This document shows, piece after piece, positions 1-5,055 of a DNA stretch of 6,995 bases (position 1 is the first letter of the stretch; the number at the start of each line of letters is the position of its first letter). The position numbers and the translations under genes were made by a program. The stretch is taken from the NCBI GenBank assembly GCA_030636545.1, contig DAOVWR010000062.1, positions 1-6,995 on the forward strand, given 5' to 3'. This stretch comes from Mycoplasmatota bacterium (GTDB lineage Bacteria; Bacillota_I; Bacilli_A; Izemoplasmatales; Izemoplasmataceae). The notes beneath the pieces are model-generated. The model had not been told where the DNA came from and did not search any database. It saw nothing but the letters and a program-made list of their open reading frames with translations.

Positions 1-878
1 AAATGGTATTCCCAGAACCAGTTATTAGTGTTGCTATTGAACCAAATAGTAGGGGAGATCAAGATAAAATGGGGATTGCCCTTAATAAACTTGCTGAAGA
101 AGACCCAACATTTAGAACATACACAGATGAAGAAACTGGACAAACAATCATCGCTGGTATGGGTGAGTTACACTTAGACATATTAGTTGAAAGAATGAGA
201 CGTGAATTCAGTGTTAGTGCAACAGTTGGAGCACCTCAAGTATCATACAGAGAAACAATTACAAAAACTGCAGAAATTGAAGGAAAATTTGTTAGACAAT
301 CTGGTGGACGTGGACAATATGGACACGTATGGATCAAATTTGAACCAAACCCAGGTAAAGGATTTGAATTCATTAACAAAATCGTTGGTGGATCTGTTCC
401 TCGTGAATATATTCCTGTTGTTGGAAAAGGTTTAGAAGAATCTTTAGACAGTGGTATTATCGCAGGATATCCATTAATAGATATGAAAGCAACTCTATAT
501 GATGGTTCTTACCATGATGTAGACTCTAGTGAAATGGCATTTAAAGTTGCCGCAGGAATGGCGCTTAAAAAAGCAAAAGACAAATGTGATGCAATTTTAT
601 TAGAACCAATTATGGTTGTAGATGTAGTTGTACCTGATGATTATTTAGGAAATGTAATTGGAGATATAACAAGTCGCCGTGGTAGAATTGAAGCGCAGGC
701 CCAAAGAGGTAATGCCCATCAAATTACTGGTAAAGTACCATTAGCAGAAATGTTTGGATACGCGACAAGTTTAAGATCGAATACGCAAGGACGTGGAACT
801 TACACAATGCAATTCGCAGAATATAAAGCATGTCCAAAGTCAATTGCCGAAGAAGTTGTTAAGAAACGTAACGGATAA
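1..878 (+). CDS. fusA: Elongation factor G, C-terminal part (5' end outside window)
   Basis: This is the C-terminal 291 residues of EF-G, the GTPase that translocates tRNA and mRNA through the ribosome after each peptide bond. The first complete codon is at 3, and the ATG there is an internal methionine of the conserved FPEPVI segment, not a start. EF-G is normally about 690 residues, so the GTPase domain, domain II and roughly the first 400 residues lie upstream of the window. By family knowledge, domain III covers about visible residues 1-80 (AGMGELHLDI at 51-60). Domain IV covers about 81-201 plus the C-terminal helix (GGRGQYGHVW at 101-110). Its tip motif SYHDVDSS, with His171, matches the decoding-site histidine of E. 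coli EF-G (His583). Domain V covers about 202-272 (GDITSRRGRIE at 220-230, FGYATSLRS at 251-259). It ends in TAA. It lies 91 bases before tuf, the usual order of the str operon. The sequence looks canonical and functional. Confidence 0.97.
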   Translation, partial: MVFPEPVISVAIEPNSRGDQDKMGIALNKLAEEDPTFRTYTDEETGQTIIAGMGELHLDILVERMRREFSVSATVGAPQVSYRETITKTAEIEGKFVRQSGGRGQYGHVWIKFEPNPGKGFEFINKIVGGSVPREYIPVVGKGLEESLDSGIIAGYPLIDMKATLYDGSYHDVDSSEMAFKVAAGMALKKAKDKCDAILLEPIMVVDVVVPDDYLGNVIGDITSRRGRIEAQAQRGNAHQITGKVPLAEMFGYATSLRSNTQGRGTYTMQFAEYKACPKSIAEEVVKKRNG

Positions 879-879
879 T

Positions 880-920
880 TTGACTAAAAACTTGCATTAT
901 ATATTATAATGCGATAAAAT
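880..920 (+). promoter_or_regulatory. Candidate internal promoter(s) for tuf
   Basis: Two overlapping sigma-A-like promoters can be drawn just after the fusA stop. One pairs TTGACT (880-885) with TATAAT (905-910) at a long 19-base spacing. The other pairs TTGCAT (892-897) with TAAAAT (915-920) at the ideal 17-base spacing. Either would give a tuf leader of roughly 40-50 bases. There is no U-tailed terminator between fusA and tuf, so tuf is probably read both from the upstream str-type operon and from this extra promoter, as is common for tuf. Which boxes are used cannot be decided by eye. Confidence 0.5.
894..912. repeat. Perfect 8-bp inverted repeat over the tuf promoter
   Basis: GCATTATA (894-901) and TATAATGC (905-912) are exact reverse complements separated by TAT. 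The right arm contains the TATAAT box at 905-910, and the left arm overlaps the alternative -35 TTGCAT. No T-run follows, so it is not an obvious intrinsic terminator, and the arms are mostly A/T, so an RNA hairpin would be weak. A protein-binding operator or chance AT-rich symmetry are both possible. Confidence 0.55.
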
Positions 921-953
921 AAATTGATAAAAAATTAAGAAATTAAATTAATT

Positions 954-960
954 AAGGAGG
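954..960 (+). promoter_or_regulatory. Ribosome binding site of tuf
   Basis: AAGGAGG is a full-consensus Shine-Dalgarno sequence, nine bases before the tuf ATG at 970. It fits very strong translation of EF-Tu and supports this start. Confidence 0.9.
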
Positions 961-969
961 AAACAAATA

Positions 970-2160
970 ATGGCTAAACAAAAATTTATTAGAGATAAAA
1001 TGCATATGAATATTGGAACTATTGGTCACGTAGACCATGGAAAAACAACATTAACAGCTGCTATCGCGACTGTTTTAGCGAAAAGAGGAATCGGTGGAAC
1101 TGAAGCTGCAGATTTCGATTCTATCGATAATGCACCTGAAGAAAGAGAAAGAGGAATCACTATCAATACTTCTCACGTTGAATACTCAACTGAAAAACGT
1201 CACTACGCTCACGTAGACTGCCCAGGACATGCCGATTATGTTAAGAACATGATCACAGGAGCTGCTCAAATGGACGGTGGAATTCTTGTAGTTAGTGCGA
1301 ATGATGGACCTATGCCTCAAACTAGAGAACATATTTTATTATCTCGTCAAGTTGGTGTACCTAAATTAATCGTGTATATGAACAAAGTTGATATGGTTGA
1401 TGATCCTGAATTATTAGAATTAGTAGATATGGAAATTCGTGAATTACTAGACGAATATGAATTCCCAGGAGACGATATTCCAATTATCCAAGGATCTGCA
1501 TTACTTGCTTTACAAGGAGATCCAAAACATGAAGATACTATCATGGAATTAATGGATGCTGTTGATACCTATTTCGACAACCCAGTTCGTGAAACTGACA
1601 AACCATTCTTAATGCCTATCGAAGACGTATTCAGTATTACTGGACGTGGAACAGTTGCTACTGGTAGAGTTGATCGTGGTACTGTTGTAGTTGGAGACAA
1701 AGTAGAAATTATTGGTATCAAAGATACTCAAGAATGTGTAGTAACAGGAGTAGAAATGTTCCGTAAATTATTAGATCGTGCAGAAGCAGGAGACAATATT
1801 GGGGCTTTACTTCGTGGTGTTGCAAGAGACGAAATCCAACGTGGACAAGTTTTAGCTAAACCAAAATCAGTTACACCTCATACACACTTCAAAGGACAAG
1901 TTTACGTTCTTTCAAAAGAAGAAGGTGGACGTCATACTCCATTCTTCACAAACTATCGTCCTCAATTTTACTTTAGAACTACAGATGTTACAGGTGTTGT
2001 TGAATTACCTGCAGGTATAGAAATGGTTATGCCTGGTGATGATGTAGAAATGACTGTAACTTTAATTCACCCAATCGCACTTGAACAAGGTACTAAATTC
2101 TCTATTAGAGAAGGTGGACGTACTGTTGGTGCTGGTATTGTTGCTGAAATTATCAAATAA
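970..2160 (+). CDS. tuf: Elongation factor Tu
   Basis: This is full-length EF-Tu (396 residues, family norm about 394-400), the cytoplasmic GTPase that delivers aminoacyl-tRNA to the ribosomal A site. Domain 1 (about 1-205) shows the P-loop GHVDHGKT (19-26) and the effector segment RGITINTSHVEY (61-72). It also shows DCPGHADYV (83-91), with His87 as the catalytic histidine equivalent to E. coli His84, then NKVD (138-141) and GSAL (175-178). The beta-barrel domains 2 and 3 follow, with GRGTVATGRVDRG and the C-terminal EGGRTVGAGIV. The start is set by a perfect SD at 954-960. Arginine codons are 13 CGT and 9 AGA, whereas the protease gene downstream uses only AGA, a bias expected of a very highly expressed gene. 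The N-terminus reads RDKMHMNIGTIGHVDHGKT, where most bacteria have a Pro-His-Val/Leu-Asn variant. The protein contains no tryptophan. It is followed by a strong terminator. Confidence 0.99.
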   Translation: MAKQKFIRDKMHMNIGTIGHVDHGKTTLTAAIATVLAKRGIGGTEAADFDSIDNAPEERERGITINTSHVEYSTEKRHYAHVDCPGHADYVKNMITGAAQMDGGILVVSANDGPMPQTREHILLSRQVGVPKLIVYMNKVDMVDDPELLELVDMEIRELLDEYEFPGDDIPIIQGSALLALQGDPKHEDTIMELMDAVDTYFDNPVRETDKPFLMPIEDVFSITGRGTVATGRVDRGTVVVGDKVEIIGIKDTQECVVTGVEMFRKLLDRAEAGDNIGALLRGVARDEIQRGQVLAKPKSVTPHTHFKGQVYVLSKEEGGRHTPFFTNYRPQFYFRTTDVTGVVELPAGIEMVMPGDDVEMTVTLIHPIALEQGTKFSIREGGRTVGAGIVAEIIK

Positions 2161-2188
2161 TTTTAGAAATATACTATAACAAATACAT

Positions 2189-2212
2189 AAAAGAGACTTC
2201 GGTCTCTTTTTT
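2189..2212 (+). terminator. Intrinsic terminator after tuf (UUCG tetraloop)
   Basis: A stem of nine base pairs, AAAAGAGAC (2189-2197) with GTCTCTTTT (2202-2210), closes a TTCG loop (2198-2201) and runs straight into T residues up to 2212. The loop is the extra-stable C(UUCG)G type. It lies 28 bases after the tuf stop codon and separates tuf from tatD. The A-rich 5' side means it could also work weakly on the opposite strand, but no gene converges here. Confidence 0.93.
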
Positions 2213-2227
2213 ATTTGCTTTTTTCAC

Positions 2228-2249
2228 ACGTTTTTCATACAAAAAACGT
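2228..2249. repeat. Perfect 8-bp inverted repeat upstream of tatD
   Basis: ACGTTTTT (2228-2235) and AAAAACGT (2242-2249) are exact reverse complements around CATACA. The repeat occupies the -35 region of the tatD promoter, and its last base is the first T of a TATAAT box. It sits after the tuf terminator and has no T-run after it, so it is unlikely to be a terminator. An operator for the tatD-protease-nitroreductase unit is a reasonable but unproved reading. Confidence 0.5.
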
Positions 2250-2265
2250 ATAATATTGATATAAT
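2249..2265 (+). promoter_or_regulatory. Tandem -10 boxes for the tatD operon
   Basis: Two perfect TATAAT hexamers lie 11 bases apart, at 2249-2254 and 2260-2265. The second is preceded by TGA, making a full extended -10 (TGnTATAAT). Neither has a convincing TTGACA-like -35 at 16-18 bases; TTCACA at 2223-2228 is 20 bases from the first box. The second box would start RNA at about 2272, inside the SD, so the first box gives a more workable leader of about 20 bases. Confidence 0.65.
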
Positions 2266-2270
2266 AGAAT

Positions 2271-2276
2271 AGGTGA
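2271..2276 (+). promoter_or_regulatory. Ribosome binding site that sets the tatD start
   Basis: AGGTGA lies five bases before the ATG at 2282. An in-frame GTG at 2273 falls inside this SD and has no SD of its own, so the ATG is the better start. Confidence 0.75.
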
Positions 2277-2281
2277 TAAAA

Positions 2282-3052
2282 ATGTTAGTAGATACTCATG
2301 TCCATTTAAATTCAAAAAAATTCGATGACAACCTAGAAGAAGTAATAGAAAGAGCCCTTAATAACGATGTTGAAACAATGATCGTTATTGGCTTTGATAA
2401 GGAAACAAATGCTCGAGCTATAGAACTAGCAGAAGCATATCCTTTTATATACGCAACAGTAGGATTCCATCCAACTGATGCTTCTCAAATTATGCCAGAT
2501 GACTATGAGTTATTAGTTAAACAACTCAAACATAAAAAAGTAGTTGGGATTGGCGAATGTGGTCTTGATTTTTATTGGGATAAAGAATTTATCGATAAAC
2601 AAAAAGAAGTTTTTAGAAGACAAATAGAGTTATCACTTGAATATGATAAACCACTAATCATCCATATGAGAGATGCTAGTGAAGCGACATATAATGTTTT
2701 AAGTAAATATAGTAATCTAAAAGGCATTATGCATTGTTATTCAGGTAGCCCGGAAATGGCGCAAAACTTTATAGATTTAGGATTACACATTTCCTTAGGT
2801 GGTCCAGTTACCTTTAAAAACGGACATAAACCAAAGAAAGTTGCTGAAATGGTACCACTAGATAAAATCTTAGTAGAAACAGATGCACCTTATCTTTCCC
2901 CTCATCCTTTCAGAGGAAAGATGAATGAACCTGCGCGAGTAAAATTAGTCGCAGAAGAAATAGCAAGAATAAAGAATATTTCTTATCAAGATTTTGCAAA
3001 ACAAACAACAAAAAATGCTTATAAACTTTTTAACATTAAGGAGAATGAATAA
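2282..3052 (+). CDS. tatD: TatD family metal-dependent deoxyribonuclease
   Basis: This is a 256-residue TatD-type hydrolase, full length for the family (about 255-265). TatD proteins are cytoplasmic metal-dependent nucleases with a TIM-barrel amidohydrolase fold; E. coli TatD has 3'-5' exonuclease activity and is linked to DNA repair. Despite the name it is not part of Tat protein export. All metal ligands are visible: His6 and His8 in DTHVHL, Glu92 in GECGLDFYW, His128 in PLIIHMR, His151 in MHCYSGS, and Asp201 in ETDAPYLSPHP. An in-frame GTG nine bases upstream would add three residues, but it lies inside the SD, so ATG is chosen. It is the first gene of a probable operon, with the stop codon only one base before the protease start. 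In many Firmicutes tatD sits beside metS, rnmV and ksgA; that context is absent here. Exact substrate cannot be told from sequence. Confidence 0.94.
   Translation: MLVDTHVHLNSKKFDDNLEEVIERALNNDVETMIVIGFDKETNARAIELAEAYPFIYATVGFHPTDASQIMPDDYELLVKQLKHKKVVGIGECGLDFYWDKEFIDKQKEVFRRQIELSLEYDKPLIIHMRDASEATYNVLSKYSNLKGIMHCYSGSPEMAQNFIDLGLHISLGGPVTFKNGHKPKKVAEMVPLDKILVETDAPYLSPHPFRGKMNEPARVKLVAEEIARIKNISYQDFAKQTTKNAYKLFNIKENE
3038..3043 (+). promoter_or_regulatory. Ribosome binding site of the protease gene, inside the end of tatD
   Basis: AAGGAG lies within the last codons of tatD, ten bases before ATG 3054. An open frame extends upstream to a TTG at 2994, but that would put 20 extra residues ahead of a classic lipoprotein signal. 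The SD and the signal peptide together fix the start at 3054. Confidence 0.8.
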
Positions 3053-3053
3053 T

Positions 3054-4166
3054 ATGAAAAAACTTATCTTAATTTTAACGATATCAATGACAGTATTACT
3101 TTCTGGATGTACTCCAGTAGTAGAAGAGCCGGATGTAGAACCGCTTACTGAAGAAGAATTAACAGCTTTAATTGAGAGTTTGATGCCAGAAGCTAATATT
3201 GAAACTACTTATGACCTTACATCATTCCAAACAGCTGTGACAGATATGATAGCTGAAGCAAGACACGGAGTAATTGGAATTATTAGTATATCAAGTGCTG
3301 GAGCACAATCAGGTTCTGGAGTTATTTACAAAAAAGAAGGAGATACTTATTATGTAGTAACAAACTATCATGTAGTAGAAGGTTCAACTGATTTATCAGT
3401 AGTCTTTGAAAGACATGGAGTATTGAATTTTGATATAACCAATGACCATACTGAAATACTAGGATCTGATCCTACAACAGATTTAGCAGTATTTACTTTT
3501 GAATCAACAGAAACTTTCACAGTTATTCCAATGGCTGATTCATATGAATTAGCGCTTGGACAATTTGTTTTTGCGATTGGAAATCCATTAGGATTTGATT
3601 ACTTTGGAACAGTAACGATGGGTGTAGTCAGTGGTCTTACTAGATATGTTATCGGTGATGGATTTAATACAACATTATTACAACATGATGCAGCAATTAG
3701 CCCTGGAAACAGCGGAGGAGCGTTACTTAATATAAATGGTGAATTAGTTGGTATTAATAATATGAAACTAATAGATGAGTATGTAACTGGAATTGGTTTT
3801 GCTATTCCATCAAATACAGTAAGAAGAATTACAATGGACTTAGAAGATGATGGAGTTATTACAAGACCATATCTTGGAGTTATTTCAAATCCGAGTCTTA
3901 ATGTTTGTGGAACGGAATATGGAGCATGTATTATCGAGGTTCAAGTTGGTGGAGCAGCTGAATCTGCTGGACTAATAGATTTCGATACAGTTGTTGGATA
4001 TAAGGTTTCATCATACGATGAATTTAGAATAATCTTAAACTTTGATGATTTAAGAGAAGCTATTCTTAATTCACAAGTTGGAGAAGAAGTACAACTTCAA
4101 TATATAAGAGATGGTGAGCTATATACTTCGGATATTGCAACACTTGGAACACATCCAGATGATTAG
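3054..4166 (+). CDS. HtrA/Deg-like S1C serine protease, lipoprotein, with PDZ domain
   Basis: This is a 370-residue secreted trypsin-like protease of the HtrA/Deg type, which typically degrades misfolded proteins outside the cytoplasm. Residues 1-19 form a lipoprotein signal (Lys2-Lys3, hydrophobic core, lipobox LSGC with Cys19). The mature protein should therefore be lipid-anchored on the outer face of the membrane. An acidic linker (about 20-50) follows. The protease domain (about 60-260) has the full triad: His106 in TNYHVVEG, Asp143 in TTDLAVF and Ser220 in SPGNSGGAL. The oxyanion region is intact and AIGNPLG is at 174-180. One PDZ domain (about 271-363) begins with the carboxylate-binding YLGV (273-276). 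It carries two cysteines six residues apart (285, 292) and lacks the usual GDVI-xxxNG stretch. Family members are more often anchored by a transmembrane helix than a lipid. It is one base after tatD and nine before the nitroreductase gene. All nine arginines are AGA. Substrate unknown. Confidence 0.92.
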   Translation: MKKLILILTISMTVLLSGCTPVVEEPDVEPLTEEELTALIESLMPEANIETTYDLTSFQTAVTDMIAEARHGVIGIISISSAGAQSGSGVIYKKEGDTYYVVTNYHVVEGSTDLSVVFERHGVLNFDITNDHTEILGSDPTTDLAVFTFESTETFTVIPMADSYELALGQFVFAIGNPLGFDYFGTVTMGVVSGLTRYVIGDGFNTTLLQHDAAISPGNSGGALLNINGELVGINNMKLIDEYVTGIGFAIPSNTVRRITMDLEDDGVITRPYLGVISNPSLNVCGTEYGACIIEVQVGGAAESAGLIDFDTVVGYKVSSYDEFRIILNFDDLREAILNSQVGEEVQLQYIRDGELYTSDIATLGTHPDD

Positions 4167-4170
4167 GAGG
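4165..4170 (+). promoter_or_regulatory. Ribosome binding site overlapping the protease stop codon
   Basis: AGGAGG shares its first two bases with the TAG stop (4164-4166) of the upstream gene and sits five bases before ATG 4176. This arrangement suggests translational coupling and supports a single transcript. Confidence 0.85.
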
Positions 4171-4175
4171 AAATT

Positions 4176-4985
4176 ATGAAAGAAACAATTTTAAGAAGAA
4201 AAAGTACAAGAGTTTATAAAAAACACCATTTATCTCAATCAGAGATATCTGAAATCGAGAAAGTACTAGACAATTACGAAGGCTTTAAAGGGCCATTTAA
4301 TAACTCTATTGAAATTAGTATGAATATTGCCGATTCGATGACAATTGAAGGAAAGAAAATCAATACGTATGGAATTCTTAGGAATGTTTCCGCCTTTATC
4401 AAAGGAAAATGTCAAAATAATTTAGAAGCACTTGTTGATTTTGGATATGTGTATGAAATGATTATTTTAGAATTGACAAAAAAAGGTTTTGCCACATGTT
4501 GGGTTGGAGGAACTTTTGATCGTAAAACTTATCCAATAAACCTAAAGGAAAATGAGATACTTCCTGCAATACTAACTGTGGGATATTCGAAAAGTATTTC
4601 CTTAATTAATGGGATGTTGAAAGTGGCAATGTCATCTAAAAGACTTCCGATACATGATATTATAATTAACTATGCAGATGTTGTGACTAACTTTGATATG
4701 ATTGATTTATTGGAATTAGTTAGGAGAGGACCAAGTGCTTCAAATAAACAACCATGGCGTATGTTAATTAAAAACAATATGGTTCATTTCTATTTAAAAA
4801 GAACACCTGATTATCCAAAGATTAATTTAGGATTTGATATGCAAATACTAGATATAGGGATTGCTATGTCTCATCTTGAAATTGGACTCAATAGTTACGA
4901 TATAGCCTTTAATAAAAATGTTATTAAAGACCCTGAAATATTTGAAGAAATGGAATATATCATTACATATGAATTAAGCAAATAA
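4176..4985 (+). CDS. Two-module nitroreductase-family protein (TM1586-like)
   Basis: This 269-residue protein resembles the putative nitroreductases of the TM1586 type (Pfam TM1586_NiRdase), which are FMN-dependent-oxidoreductase-fold proteins of unknown substrate. Residues 7-12, RRKSTR, match the N-terminal phosphate-binding motif of nitroreductases, and GFATCWVGG (104-112) matches their GLGTCWIGG-like segment. The classical APSxxNxQPW motif is missing where expected after the first motif. It appears instead in a second half, as RRGPSASNKQPWR (183-195). That half is followed by a second GxxxxxLxxGL-like segment (about 219-238, LGFDMQILDIGIAMSHLEIGL). This looks like two fused nitroreductase-type halves that together could make one pseudo-dimer, where ordinary enzymes use two identical chains. 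There is no signal peptide, so it is cytoplasmic. It is the last gene of the tatD operon, with its stop inside a terminator hairpin. Flavin binding is inferred, and the substrate cannot be predicted. Confidence 0.8.
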   Translation: MKETILRRKSTRVYKKHHLSQSEISEIEKVLDNYEGFKGPFNNSIEISMNIADSMTIEGKKINTYGILRNVSAFIKGKCQNNLEALVDFGYVYEMIILELTKKGFATCWVGGTFDRKTYPINLKENEILPAILTVGYSKSISLINGMLKVAMSSKRLPIHDIIINYADVVTNFDMIDLLELVRRGPSASNKQPWRMLIKNNMVHFYLKRTPDYPKINLGFDMQILDIGIAMSHLEIGLNSYDIAFNKNVIKDPEIFEEMEYIITYELSK

Positions 4986-5001
4986 TCTATTTGCTTTTTT
5001 T
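4976..5001 (+). terminator. Intrinsic terminator built over the nitroreductase stop codon
   Basis: AAGCAAATA (4976-4984) pairs perfectly with TATTTGCTT (4988-4996) around a three-base loop, followed by five more T residues to 5001. The 5' arm covers the last codons and the TAA stop (4983-4985), so a terminating ribosome would compete with hairpin folding. It ends the tatD-protease-nitroreductase transcript and lies directly before the ychF promoter. Confidence 0.85.
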
Positions 5002-5002
5002 C

Positions 5003-5031
5003 TTGTCAAATGCCTCAAAATACTGTAAAAT
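5003..5031 (+). promoter_or_regulatory. Sigma-A-type promoter of ychF
   Basis: TTGTCA (5003-5008) and TAAAAT (5026-5031) are each one base off consensus and have the ideal 17-base spacing. Transcription should start near 5038, giving a leader of about 18 bases that carries the SD. The -35 begins one base after the U-tract of the preceding terminator, so ychF is a separate unit. Confidence 0.85.
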
Positions 5032-5041
5032 AATTAAGCCT

Positions 5042-5047
5042 AAGGAG
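5042..5047 (+). promoter_or_regulatory. Ribosome binding site of ychF
   Basis: AAGGAG lies eight bases before ATG 5056 and supports that start. Confidence 0.88.
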
Positions 5048-5055
5048 ATGATAAT

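Noticed and set aside
202..435. 77-codon open frame inside fusA in another frame, rich in Leu, Lys and Gln
   Set aside because: It lies wholly inside the conserved EF-G frame and has no Shine-Dalgarno or family resemblance.
894..912. The AT-rich dyad after fusA as a fusA terminator
   Set aside because: No T-run follows, the stem has only two GC pairs, and promoter boxes lie within it.
1347..1544. 65-codon open frame on the minus strand inside tuf
   Set aside because: Ser/Asn-rich composition typical of an antisense shadow of an AT-rich gene, with tuf clearly coding on the other strand.
2273..2275. GTG start for tatD three codons upstream
   Set aside because: This GTG is part of the AGGTGA Shine-Dalgarno for the ATG at 2282, and TatD proteins start right before the DTHxH motif.
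2161..2281. Small RNA or riboswitch between tuf and tatD
   Set aside because: The 121-base gap is accounted for by a terminator, a short dyad and promoter boxes; no riboswitch-like multi-stem fold is visible.
2994..3053. Upstream TTG start that would extend the protease by 20 residues
   Set aside because: It overlaps tatD, lacks an SD, and would bury a textbook lipoprotein signal; ATG 3054 has an SD at 3038-3043.
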